This document shows, piece after piece, positions 1 to 7,623 of a stretch of 14,923 bases of DNA (positions are counted from its first letter, which is position 1; the number at the start of each line of letters is the position of its first letter). The translations under genes were made by a program, and so were the position numbers. The notes beneath the pieces were generated by a model. The model ran no database searches. It was not told the origin of the DNA and was given only the letters and a program-made list of their open reading frames with translations. Source of the DNA: Promethearchaeota archaeon (GTDB lineage Archaea > Asgardarchaeota > Lokiarchaeia > Sigynarchaeales > SOKP01); the NCBI GenBank assembly GCA_016839425.1, contig JAEOUI010000108.1:1-14923 (forward strand). The letters run 5' to 3'.

Positions 1-1084
1 ATTCTATCCAATTCCAGCTAAGATCAGCGTCTTCAAGAGAATTTAGGTTTCCAAACGATTCGGGCACAGTTATTATTTGGTTTCCCCCTAACGATAAAGA
101 AGTTAAGGACCCTAAATTCCCGAAAGATTCTGGCAAGCCACTCAAGGTGTTTTTATCTATCTTTAAAACTTGCAACGATTCGAGCGTTCCAAAGGATTCA
201 GGAAGGGATGCAATCCTGTTATAATTCAAGTTTAATTCTTGAAGTGATTTTAAATTTCCAAAGGAATCAGGGAGCTTTGAGATGTAGTTATCTTCAAGGT
301 CAAGTACTTGCAAGTTGGCGAGATCGCCAAACGATTCTGGTAATATTATTAAATTATTCAAACGCAAGGTTAACTCCTGAAGATTTTTCATACTTCCAAA
401 CGCTTCGGGAAGAGTTTTTAATCCACCAATTTTACTAATATTTCCATCCAAGTTTAATTTAGAAAGAGATATTAGATTTACAAGAGAATTAGGAATTTTC
501 TTCATTTCATGTCCAGATATATTGAGCTTTATTAAAGAAATCATGTTTCCTAAAGATTCTGGCAAATTTTTAATAGGATTACCGCTTAAATTTAATTTTT
601 CCAACCGTTCAAGAGAACCAATAGAATTAGGTAGTGATTTCAATTTATTTCCACTCAAATTCAACTCTCTTAAGTTAATTAATCTTCCAAACGATTCGGG
701 AAGGGATTCGATGTTGTTATCTCCAATTTTCAATTCATCTAGTTTCATTAAATTTCCAAACGATTCAGGCAATTCGGATAAATTATTTTTATTGAGATCA
801 AGGGCATCCAAATTTTTAAGATTACCAAAACATTCTGGTAATTTTTCTAATTTGTTATAGGCTAAAGCTAATTCTTCTAAATATTCTAAATTACAAATAC
901 TATCGGGAAGCTCTTTTAAACCAGTGCGATAAAGCCCCAATCCTACTATATTACCATCTTTAATTCGTACACCAAAAGTTATTGAATAGATCTTATCTTT
1001 GACGGGAATCTTCTTACCAAAGAGTATTTCTAAATCCTTTAAAAATTTCGCTTGAATCTCGTTTACATTGTAAGTTCCGCTCAA
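1..1084 (-). CDS. Leucine-rich-repeat protein, partial (3' end outside the window)
   Basis: Reading the minus strand from 1084 gives 361 open codons that run off the left edge, so the C-terminus is missing. About 55 N-terminal residues precede the repeats. Then come about thirteen LRRs, mostly of 23 residues, with a consensus like LxxLxLxxNxLxxLPESFGNL. One repeat near the middle is longer (a GHEMKKIPNSL unit followed by an extra GNISKIGG stretch). I chose the TTG at 1084 because GAGGT lies 8 nt upstream and the nearby ATG (about 1096) hits a stop after two codons; no in-frame ATG occurs before the repeats. No signal peptide or membrane segment is seen, so it is probably cytosolic and a protein-binding scaffold; the partner is unknown. 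LRR proteins of this intracellular type are abundant in Asgard archaea. It faces away from the sugar genes and is probably unrelated to them. Confidence 0.85.
   Translation of the reverse strand, partial: MSGTYNVNEIQAKFLKDLEILFGKKIPVKDKIYSITFGVRIKDGNIVGLGLYRTGLKELPDSICNLEYLEELALAYNKLEKLPECFGNLKNLDALDLNKNNLSELPESFGNLMKLDELKIGDNNIESLPESFGRLINLRELNLSGNKLKSLPNSIGSLERLEKLNLSGNPIKNLPESLGNMISLIKLNISGHEMKKIPNSLVNLISLSKLNLDGNISKIGGLKTLPEAFGSMKNLQELTLRLNNLIILPESFGDLANLQVLDLEDNYISKLPDSFGNLKSLQELNLNYNRIASLPESFGTLESLQVLKIDKNTLSGLPESFGNLGSLTSLSLGGNQIITVPESFGNLNSLEDADLSWNWIE
45..900 (-). repeat. 69-bp tandem coding repeats of the LRR gene
   Basis: The motif tccaaacgattcgg (LPESFGN on the minus strand) recurs about every 69 bp: for example at 50, 119, about 189, 256, 327, 393, 546, 687 and 756. 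It is the DNA image of 23-residue LRRs. Several copies are nearly identical in nucleotides, which points to recent unit duplication or gene conversion rather than only protein-level selection. Confidence 0.8.
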
Positions 1085-1192
1085 TTTTATAACCTCATTA
1101 TTATTAATATGAAATTAAATAGTATAATAATAACAATAGATTGCATTTTTATCAATATTTCCACATTTAATTATCATTTAATTATTATGAGG

Positions 1193-1212
1193 AAAAAACT
1201 ATAATCCAAAAA
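1193..1212 (-). terminator. T-run terminator candidate after the first GH94 gene
   Basis: Downstream of the stop at 1238, the minus strand carries T5 (1208-1212) and T6 (1193-1198). Archaeal RNA polymerase can stop at such U-tracts without a hairpin. I see no stable stem here. The rest of the 1085-1237 gap is AT-rich and holds the ribosome site of the LRR gene; I see no other gene in it. Confidence 0.4.
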
Positions 1213-1237
1213 GGAATATTGAATAATTTTTATTGTT

Positions 1238-3739
1238 TCAAGAGGATTGTTTTAAATCGCTTAATGAATTCAATGAGTTATTACAATTAAAATCATTTGA
1301 TAACTTCACATTAACGCGAATCTCTTGAACACCTTCGTCTGGAAGAGGGATAACATTACCTTTAATAAGACTCTCGTTCACAAAAATCTCAGTTTGATTT
1401 CCTTGAGCGATTCGTTCAACATTGATGTGATACTTTACTCCTCGAAATATTCTTGTAGCCTTGAAACTTTTCCAGTCACTTGGGATGACCGGATATATTT
1501 TCAAACCATTATTTGTTGGGCGGATCCCGAGAATCCAATTTACAATTGCCACATAATTCCACGCTGCCGTTCCCGTTAACCACGAATTTTTAGCTTCCCC
1601 AAAGGTAGGTGCGCTTTCGCCAGCAATTGTTTGAGCGTAAATATATGGTTCACATCCGTGTATTTCACTAATATTTTCCCTATAGGACGGATTGATTCTA
1701 AGATAATAATCAAATGCCCGATCTCCATTTCCCAATATTGTTTCAGCAATCATTATCCATGGATTCGTATGACAAAACACGCTACCATTTTCCTTATAGC
1801 CCGGTGGATACGATGATATTTCCCCGAGATTTAAATAATAACGCGTGTAGGCAGGATCCAATAACATGATTCCGTGTTTAGACGCTAATCTCTTTTTTAC
1901 TGCTTCTAAGGCTTTAAGTGCTCGCCCATTATCAACGCCTACTCCTGCCATGATACAAAATCCTTGAGGTTCTATGTAAATCTCTCCTTCATTGCATTCA
2001 CGAGAGCCAATTTTCATTCCATCGTTGTCGTAGGCGCGAAGAAACCATTCTCCGTCCCAACCATAATCCATAATAATGTTTTTCATCATATCTGCTTTAG
2101 CGCGGTATTCTCCGGCTTGCTCACGCAGTCCCTTACAAGTACAAATTTGACTTAATTCGCGCGTGGCAATTATGTATAAGGCAGCAATAAATACCGATTC
2201 TGCCTTATTACCATAGAGCGTTTTTCCCGTTTGGAACGATTCGTTTGGATCTGTTGAGAAAGAATTCAAATTAAGGCAATCGTTCCAGTCTGCCCTTCCA
2301 ATAAGGGGTAATCCGTGAGGGCCTATCCTTTCATCGATGTATTGAATACTCTTTTTCAAATGTTCAATAAGCGAAATTTCCGTGCCTGGGGTGTTTTCAA
2401 ACGGTATTAACTCGTCTAGAATGGATTCGTCTCCCGTTTCTTTAATATATGACGCCACACTTAAAACTAACCAGAGTGGATCGTCATTAAAGTTACTTCC
2501 GATATCGTGATTGCCTCGCTTTGTAAGTGGTTGATATTGGTGATACGCGCCACCATTTTCGAGTTGAGTAGATGCAAGATCTATTATTCTCGTCCTCGCT
2601 CTTTGAGGATCTAAATGCATGAATCCCAATAAATCTTGATTCGAATCCCGAAAGCCAAAACCTCTTGAGATTCCAGATTCAAAATATGATGCCGATCTCG
2701 ATAAGTTGTATGTAATCATGCATTGATATGGATTCCAAATATTTACCATCCTATTTGCGTGAATGTTAGGACTATCCAATGTAAACTTTTCAAGCAAGGA
2801 TGTCCAATAAGTTTTAAGTTCCTGAAACGCTTTCTTTATGTTTGCTGGATCTAGATATTTTGAGATTACCTTTTGAACTGAGCTTTTATTGATAATTTGA
2901 GAATTTGATGACTCAAATTTTTCATTTGGGTTATTTTCGTGGTAACCGAGAAGAAAAATCACTTCTTTTGTTTCGTTTGGATCTATCGACAATTCAATAT
3001 GGTGCGAACCAATCGGAGACCATCCGTGAGCTATGGAATTGTTCGATTTTCCGTTTTCAACCACTATAGGAGCTTGCCAGCTCCTATAGTGGCCTAAAAA
3101 CGAATCCCGGTTGGTGTCAAAACCAGAGATTGGTACAGAACAGGAAAAAAATGCAAAATGATTTCTTCTTTCTCGAAATTCAGTTTTATGGTAGATTGTG
3201 TTGCCATTTACTTCCATTTCACAAGTATTAAAATTTCTTTGAAAGTTTATGGCATCATCGTAGGCGTCCCAGAGACAAAATTCAACGCAGGAAAATAAGG
3301 AACATTGAAACTTGTCGGTTCTCGAATTTTTTATTTTTAAGTGCCAAATTTCAAGATCGTCCCCTAAGGGTACAAAATATTTGATTCTGATTTCAATGTT
3401 TTTGTATTTGGAACTGATGATTGAATAATTAAGACCGTGCCTGCATTCATATTGATCCAATGTTTTGCAGGTAGGTTGCCACATAGGGGACCAATATTCG
3501 GAATTATCGTTGTCGCGGACATAAATGTATCTCCCTCCATAATCTTTTGGAACATTATTATATCTATACCTAGTTATTCTTCGAAATCTCGCGTCCTTGA
3601 AGAAAGAATATCCTCCTCCCGTGTTAGAAATTATGCCGTAGTAATTTTCGCATCCAATGTAATTTATCCATGGTAAAGGTGTATCTGGCTGAGTTATCAC
3701 ATATTCCTTTTTTTCATCGTTAAAATATCCAAATTGCAT
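1238..3739 (-). CDS. GH94 disaccharide phosphorylase, cellobiose-phosphorylase type
   Basis: 833-residue cytosolic enzyme with no signal peptide. The family splits a beta-linked disaccharide with inorganic phosphate, giving alpha-sugar-1-phosphate plus free sugar. Layout: N-terminal beta-sandwich (about 1-290), helical linker, (alpha/alpha)6 catalytic barrel (about 325-735) and C-terminal beta region. Visible signatures: FRDSNQD (363-369), YHQYQPLTKRGN (399-410), ADWND (483-487) with D487 as expected general acid, FCHTNPW (655-661) and WLTGT (720-724), whose His and Thr-Gly match the phosphate site. The long loop after ADWND (about 488-513) and the NDDPLW segment match cellobiose phosphorylases as I recall them (EC 2.4.1.20). 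A polar tail of about 20 residues follows the usual end. The ATG at 3739 is supported by alignment with the paralogue's N-terminus; there is no clear Shine-Dalgarno. The exact substrate is inferred. Confidence 0.92.
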   Translation of the reverse strand: MQFGYFNDEKKEYVITQPDTPLPWINYIGCENYYGIISNTGGGYSFFKDARFRRITRYRYNNVPKDYGGRYIYVRDNDNSEYWSPMWQPTCKTLDQYECRHGLNYSIISSKYKNIEIRIKYFVPLGDDLEIWHLKIKNSRTDKFQCSLFSCVEFCLWDAYDDAINFQRNFNTCEMEVNGNTIYHKTEFRERRNHFAFFSCSVPISGFDTNRDSFLGHYRSWQAPIVVENGKSNNSIAHGWSPIGSHHIELSIDPNETKEVIFLLGYHENNPNEKFESSNSQIINKSSVQKVISKYLDPANIKKAFQELKTYWTSLLEKFTLDSPNIHANRMVNIWNPYQCMITYNLSRSASYFESGISRGFGFRDSNQDLLGFMHLDPQRARTRIIDLASTQLENGGAYHQYQPLTKRGNHDIGSNFNDDPLWLVLSVASYIKETGDESILDELIPFENTPGTEISLIEHLKKSIQYIDERIGPHGLPLIGRADWNDCLNLNSFSTDPNESFQTGKTLYGNKAESVFIAALYIIATRELSQICTCKGLREQAGEYRAKADMMKNIIMDYGWDGEWFLRAYDNDGMKIGSRECNEGEIYIEPQGFCIMAGVGVDNGRALKALEAVKKRLASKHGIMLLDPAYTRYYLNLGEISSYPPGYKENGSVFCHTNPWIMIAETILGNGDRAFDYYLRINPSYRENISEIHGCEPYIYAQTIAGESAPTFGEAKNSWLTGTAAWNYVAIVNWILGIRPTNNGLKIYPVIPSDWKSFKATRIFRGVKYHINVERIAQGNQTEIFVNESLIKGNVIPLPDEGVQEIRVNVKLSNDFNCNNSLNSLSDLKQSS

Positions 3740-3747
3740 TTCATAAC

Positions 3748-3789
3748 TAGCCTACGTTTTTAGTATAATTATACTATATTTTTAGTATT
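3748..3789. promoter_or_regulatory. Two tandem 7-6-7 operator candidates upstream of the first GH94 gene
   Basis: Site A (3748-3767) reads TAGCCTA-cgtttt-TAGTATA. Site B (3770-3789) reads TATACTA-tatttt-TAGTATT. They are 22 bp apart, about two helical turns, and form a 16-bp perfect palindrome (3761-3776) where they meet. They lie just downstream of a TATA-like element at about 3809-3821 on the minus strand (predicted start near 3790) and end 9 bp before the ATG. This is the place for a repressor to block transcription. The assignment to the neighbouring HTH protein is inference. Confidence 0.45.
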
Positions 3790-3806
3790 ATTAAAGTTAA
3801 TGATCT

Positions 3807-3825
3807 AAAATAAATATAAGGGGTT
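3807..3825 (-). promoter_or_regulatory. TATA/BRE candidate for the first GH94 gene
   Basis: The minus strand reads aaccccttatatttatttt, a TATA-like core preceded by AACCCC. A start about 25 nt downstream would fall near 3790, at the edge of the paired inverted repeats. AT-rich surroundings make this assignment modest. The 146-bp gap between the GH94 and regulator genes holds no other gene. Confidence 0.35.
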
Positions 3826-3885
3826 TTAATTACATTTTTTCATTGGTTTAAACATGCTATCAGAAATATGGTAGATATTGATTTC

Positions 3886-5295
3886 TTATTGCCAACTATT
3901 ATATGCTTTTTCCAAGAATTCAAGAGCCTTTAACTCAGAATTCTTAACATCGGCAAGGATGTTAATTCCTTTTTTTCTGTTTTCAGGGGATAAAACGCTT
4001 TTTTCTGGTTCAAAATAAGGAAACAAGAAAGTAAATTTTTCTAAATGTCTTTTGGCATCTCTATATTCCTGAAATGCGTTCTTTAAGTACACTCCTTGTG
4101 GCTTGCCCTTATATTTTCTAGCCAATCGATCGATATATTCTGCGGCAACGGATTTTCCATCGTAATAATACTGTCCTAAAACGCTATTTCCGAATATATC
4201 GATTGTCTCAGGATCGTTATCATTAAGAGAATCGATCCATAAATCGTATGCGTCTGATCCAAATAAATAGCCCTCGTGAGAAAAATTGCTTCCTTCAATA
4301 AATCTAATCGCACGATTGATTGACTGGCGTTCTTCAAAATCTACATCGTTTCTCTCAATGTGATTTTTAAAATAAAAATACGAGAATTTATCCAATAGTT
4401 TTAACTGATCAAAATGAACGGGGATCTCCTCTCGACCTTCCATTCGTAAAAAGGAACTGACCAAATAACTGTCGTTTCGATATCCATTAACAATACCAAA
4501 ACCAGTATGATGAATTCCAAAAAGCATAACAGGCGTATCGTAATCATCTATTATCTTTACTATATTATTAAATACATCTAGAGATGTCTTGAAGTCTTCT
4601 TCAGTCAAGTTCCATTTTCCGGGATATTTTCTTTTTTGCTCCCAATAATGTAATTTCCAGCCAAAACTTTCGGTCCCTCTCCTAATTTCCTCCCAAGCAC
4701 TATTAGGTATTAATTCCTTAATTGAAGAGGTTTTAATCATTCCCGTTGTATTCACAATAAAGCAATATCCGCTCATGCCACTGATATAAACATAATCGTA
4801 TGGCACATTTAACGATATTAACGCGCCTGATATGCTTGAGATATAAGAGTTCCATCCACCTTGATAAAGTGCCTTTGAAGTGATAGTATTTTCGGTAACC
4901 ATTCTGGGTTCCCGATAAAACGATGGCCATTGATTGTACTCTTTTATTAAATCTCGATGAGCTTTTTGTTCTTCTGAATCTATTTGCTTAAAAGATTCTG
5001 CTAAAATCCTTAAAAATTTTGTTCCGAACTCTGAGATTTTATACCGTCCCCATTCTTCTTTTTCAATTAATTTAGTTTCAATTAACATGTCGAGATGATG
5101 ATTTAATGTTGTACGCTTGATTTTTAATCGACTTAACATGAATGCAAAATTTCGAGATTCTTTAAGCAGATATCCTAATATCTTCAAGCGATTTGGACTT
5201 CCTGTTGCTTTTAACAAGCTTGATATATCTTCGGTTGAATTCAATATTAATTCTGAAATATCTTCAGATATCGGCGTTGATTTGTTGTTAGACAT
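3886..5295 (-). CDS. ArsR-like winged-helix protein fused to a BtrH/C39-like (papain-fold) domain; likely local repressor
   Basis: 469 residues from the ATG at 5295; an in-frame TTG lies 9 nt further upstream at 5304, and neither has a clear ribosome site. Residues about 27-100 form a winged helix: SPNRLKILGYLL is typical of ArsR-like folds, TTLNHHLDMLIETKLI is the recognition region and GRYKISEFG the wing. Residues about 140-315 (GGWNSYISSISGALISLNV, YISGMSGYCFIVNTT, TPVMLFGIHHTGFGIVNGY) resemble, from memory, a papain-fold family related to BtrH and C39-like domains. The Cys expected near the first motif is absent (GGWNS), so it is probably a binding rather than catalytic module. Residues about 325-465 are mostly helical. 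No membrane segment is seen. It sits between the two sugar transcription units and next to shared inverted repeats, so I infer a sugar-responsive regulator. The HTH is fairly sure; the C-terminal assignment is tentative. Confidence 0.8.
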   Translation of the reverse strand: MSNNKSTPISEDISELILNSTEDISSLLKATGSPNRLKILGYLLKESRNFAFMLSRLKIKRTTLNHHLDMLIETKLIEKEEWGRYKISEFGTKFLRILAESFKQIDSEEQKAHRDLIKEYNQWPSFYREPRMVTENTITSKALYQGGWNSYISSISGALISLNVPYDYVYISGMSGYCFIVNTTGMIKTSSIKELIPNSAWEEIRRGTESFGWKLHYWEQKRKYPGKWNLTEEDFKTSLDVFNNIVKIIDDYDTPVMLFGIHHTGFGIVNGYRNDSYLVSSFLRMEGREEIPVHFDQLKLLDKFSYFYFKNHIERNDVDFEERQSINRAIRFIEGSNFSHEGYLFGSDAYDLWIDSLNDNDPETIDIFGNSVLGQYYYDGKSVAAEYIDRLARKYKGKPQGVYLKNAFQEYRDAKRHLEKFTFLFPYFEPEKSVLSPENRKKGINILADVKNSELKALEFLEKAYNSWQ

Positions 5296-5333
5296 GTTTT
5301 TCAAGGATTTATTGTTTTTTTTGTACTTTTTAA

Positions 5334-5353
5334 ATGACTACGTTTATAGTATA
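5334..5353. promoter_or_regulatory. 7-6-7 operator candidate in the regulator promoter
   Basis: ATGACTA-cgttta-TAGTATA: the right arm is perfect and the left keeps ACTA. With its flank, 5338-5356 matches 3752-3770 at 18 of 19 bases (ctacgttt-a/t-tagtataatt). It covers the predicted start of the regulator transcript (TATA-like aaattatattaa at about 5361-5374 on the minus strand), which suggests autoregulation. Confidence 0.4.
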
Positions 5354-5360
5354 ATTTTCT

Positions 5361-5374
5361 ATTAATATAATTTA
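5361..5374 (-). promoter_or_regulatory. TATA candidate for the regulator gene
   Basis: The minus strand reads taaattatattaat, a TATA-like core. A start about 25 nt downstream would fall near 5340, leaving a leader of about 45 nt before the ATG at 5295. Support is moderate because the whole region is AT-rich. Confidence 0.3.
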
Positions 5375-5390
5375 CTACTATCAGCCCTCT

Positions 5391-5410
5391 AATACTTACA
5401 ATTTAGTATA
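5391..5410. promoter_or_regulatory. 7-6-7 operator candidate between the divergent promoters
   Basis: AATACTT-acaatt-TAGTATA matches the TATACTA-N6-TAGTATA pattern at 5 of 7 and 7 of 7 arm positions. It lies between the outward-facing regulator and ABC promoters. Weaker than the site at 5485, and chance is possible in DNA this AT-rich. Confidence 0.3.
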
Positions 5411-5449
5411 TCTATATAACTCGTTATATCATATATAGAAAAAAAGAAA

Positions 5450-5464
5450 ACTTTATATATAAAT
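5450..5464 (+). promoter_or_regulatory. TATA box of the ABC transporter operon
   Basis: actttatatataaat, preceded by an A-rich BRE-like stretch (agaaaa), is the best TATA match in the window. Transcription would start about 25 nt downstream, near 5483, giving a leader of about 50 nt before the ATG at 5532. A perfect inverted repeat begins at 5485, directly at that start. Confidence 0.6.
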
Positions 5465-5484
5465 AAAGAAAATATTAGACATAA

Positions 5485-5504
5485 TGTACTACTTTCTTAG
5501 TACA
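5485..5504. promoter_or_regulatory. Perfect 7-6-7 inverted repeat at the ABC operon start (operator candidate)
   Basis: TGTACTA-ctttct-TAGTACA has two perfect 7-bp arms. It sits about 25-45 bp downstream of the TATA box, overlapping the predicted transcription start. Arm sequence and spacing match the sites near the regulator and the first GH94 gene. The position fits repression by roadblock or by excluding polymerase. Confidence 0.55.
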
Positions 5505-5531
5505 TCAATAAACTTTTAAAAATGAAAAAAA

Positions 5532-7553
5532 ATGAAATTAAATAAAAAAGTAGTAGGATTTACTTTTCTACTGATTTTTTTGACATCAATGCTTCCTAGT
5601 ATTGCTATAGTAGTTGCTGATACTTCGGATAACGTTAAAACTTCTGCTTCTCCATCAATTAAGATTGTTTCATCACCCGATTGGGCCAGACACGAAATTG
5701 TCTGGAACACGGGATACTGGCAAACAATAACGGGCGGATTAAAACCATGGGATGCTAATGCTGCATTTGGCGTCGCACTAATGTATGAAACGCTCTTTGG
5801 GTACGATCAAATTAATAAAACGATAATTCCATGCATTGGAACTAGCTATTCTTGGAATGTTGATGGAGATATGGTCGTTGATATTAATCCAAAGGCACGA
5901 TGGTCCGATGGTGTATTCATAACTTCTTCTGATGTTAAATACAGCTTTGAACTTGCCGCGGATCAACCGAGATGGGAAGATGATATGGACGCAAGAATTG
6001 CTTCCATAACAGAAGATACTGATTATCGTGTTACATTCCACATGGTGTCTGGATACGAAAATAGTACGAGAATGGAGGAATTCGTAACCCAAGACATTCC
6101 CGTCGTACCTGAACATGTTTGGAGACAAATTGTTGATCAAGAAGATGATAGAGACTTATCAACTTATACGAACTATTGGTTCGATGCGGATTTTCCTGAT
6201 GATTGGATGGTCTGCTCTGGACCTTATGCTCCTCACTATGTCAACCCCACGGGAAATCAAGAAGTTTACATGTATCGAGATGATTGGTGGGGAGAAAACG
6301 AAATTTACTTGGATCTTCCAGCTGGCACGATCACCGACGAAAGTAAACCACCTAAATATGTCGGAAAAATCGAATATTCAGACAATAATGCCCAAGATGC
6401 GGCTTTAAGTTCTGGAACGATTGACTGCTTCTCAGGATATTACGCAAATGTATGGGAGTTAATGGAAGAAAACGAATATATTAGCACTTTCTTTGGAAAG
6501 GAATATTCAGAAGGCGAAGCTGGTGAATATTTCCTTGCCTTGAGTTCGGTTCTTACCATTTCTCCAAACCATAATATCTATCCTTTAAACGAGACATGGT
6601 TTAGAGAAGCAATTGCATACTGCATTGACTACGACCGAATTCCAAGCCACGCTGCGAGTAATTACACTCGAAGAGCGAAGCAAGGATTCATCGACGGCGC
6701 AAGTCCTTCACAGGAAGAATTATACAACCAAACCGTCCAAGATCTCTACGGCGTTAGTTATGACTTTGACTATGCTGAAGACATAATGGACGACTATTGT
6801 ACTTTAACTGGCGGTAAATGGGTTATTGACGACTCTGGAGTGACAATTGATGCTGCTGGAATAAGGGCAGCCAATGGTCTAGCCAGTGATTTCGAGCTAT
6901 CGATCATTAATCCTTCCGGTTGGACGGATACGGCATTAACATGTGATTATTGGGCCGAAGACATTTCTGCACTATTAGGCATAACTATCACACATGTTGA
7001 TGTCGATTTTAGCAACGATTATATCCCAGACATCGAAGCTGACGACTTCTTTATGGCAATGCAAACGGCTGGACCAAAGCAAACCGATACTACCTTTAGA
7101 TTACTTGGATCCCTCAGAGGAACTTCTCTCTGGAACCAGAATTCAAGTAATTGGGTAAGTCCTGAATACGAAGCTCTTTATGTAGCCTTAGAGACTGAGA
7201 CGAATATTACAGAAGCTCAAAAGATTGCATCTCAAATGCAAGTTATTTTAGCGACAGAATTCCCAGAAATTCCTTCACATAACAACGGTTATTGGTATAT
7301 GTTTAGCGATAAATTCTGGGATGGATTCCTCTCAGAAGATAATATGTATAACCAAATGACCTCCGTCTTTATCGTGAATGAAATGGCAATAAAGGCAAGG
7401 TTATACTTGAACCTCAGGGCAACTGGAGAAACAGTACCGCCTGCGGGCGAGACTGGGTTAGCTATTATAATCGGTGTTACTGTGGCGGTCATAGTTGCTA
7501 TTGCAGCAGCAGGAGCTTATGTGTTCCTTAGAAGAAGAAGAGCAGCAGCATAA
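5532..7553 (+). CDS. Family-5 ABC solute-binding protein, membrane-anchored (probable sugar binder)
   Basis: 673 residues. It begins with a Sec signal peptide (KK, then hydrophobic residues about 8-27, possible cut near VVA-DTS). The mature part is an SBP_bac_5 (Opp/Dpp-type) protein with the typical N-terminal LKPWDANAAF, ETLFGYD and ARWSDG motifs. A low-complexity linker (TGETVPPAGETG) leads to a C-terminal transmembrane helix (about 643-665) and RRRR, giving cytoplasmic anchoring. There is no lipobox Cys; C-terminal anchoring is common for archaeal binding proteins. The lobes are rich in Trp and acidic residues, as expected for a sugar binder. The family is often labelled peptide-binding, but members bind cello-oligosaccharides and chitobiose; the GH94 neighbours favour a disaccharide here. 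It starts the operon. No Shine-Dalgarno is seen before the ATG; an out-of-frame ATG at 5522 ends quickly. Confidence 0.9.
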   Translation: MKLNKKVVGFTFLLIFLTSMLPSIAIVVADTSDNVKTSASPSIKIVSSPDWARHEIVWNTGYWQTITGGLKPWDANAAFGVALMYETLFGYDQINKTIIPCIGTSYSWNVDGDMVVDINPKARWSDGVFITSSDVKYSFELAADQPRWEDDMDARIASITEDTDYRVTFHMVSGYENSTRMEEFVTQDIPVVPEHVWRQIVDQEDDRDLSTYTNYWFDADFPDDWMVCSGPYAPHYVNPTGNQEVYMYRDDWWGENEIYLDLPAGTITDESKPPKYVGKIEYSDNNAQDAALSSGTIDCFSGYYANVWELMEENEYISTFFGKEYSEGEAGEYFLALSSVLTISPNHNIYPLNETWFREAIAYCIDYDRIPSHAASNYTRRAKQGFIDGASPSQEELYNQTVQDLYGVSYDFDYAEDIMDDYCTLTGGKWVIDDSGVTIDAAGIRAANGLASDFELSIINPSGWTDTALTCDYWAEDISALLGITITHVDVDFSNDYIPDIEADDFFMAMQTAGPKQTDTTFRLLGSLRGTSLWNQNSSNWVSPEYEALYVALETETNITEAQKIASQMQVILATEFPEIPSHNNGYWYMFSDKFWDGFLSEDNMYNQMTSVFIVNEMAIKARLYLNLRATGETVPPAGETGLAIIIGVTVAVIVAIAAAGAYVFLRRRRAAA

Positions 7554-7570
7554 AATAACAAAATCAATCA

Positions 7571-7584
7571 TTTTTTTTTTTTTT
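7571..7584 (+). terminator. T14 tract after the binding-protein gene
   Basis: Fourteen consecutive T residues start 17 nt after the binding-protein stop and are the strongest archaeal termination signal in the window. They probably end a share of transcripts, so that the binding protein is made in excess over the membrane and ATPase subunits. A TATA-like element follows at once. Confidence 0.55.
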
Positions 7585-7593
7585 ATTCATTTT

Positions 7594-7608
7594 TAAATAT
7601 TATATAAC
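7594..7608 (+). promoter_or_regulatory. Internal TATA candidate before the permease genes
   Basis: aaatattatataaca lies about 20-25 nt before the permease ATG (7624), which has no Shine-Dalgarno. This spacing fits a leaderless or near-leaderless transcript for the downstream genes. Together with the T14 tract it would uncouple permease from binding-protein expression. Confidence 0.4.
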
Positions 7609-7623
7609 AATAAAATGGTTTAA

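Noticed and set aside
208..860. Plus-strand open frames at 208-438 and 522-860
   Set aside because: They are antisense to the LRR repeats; the regular protein pattern is on the minus strand.
1..900. The 69-bp repeats as a CRISPR or satellite array
   Set aside because: They are in frame, encode LRRs, and have no spacers separating identical repeats.
1120..1126. A TAGTATA half-site upstream of the LRR gene
   Set aside because: The matching left arm six bases away is absent, so it is likely chance.
3364..3676. Alternative frames on both strands inside the first GH94 gene
   Set aside because: They overlap a fully conserved GH94 frame and have no ribosome site or domain.
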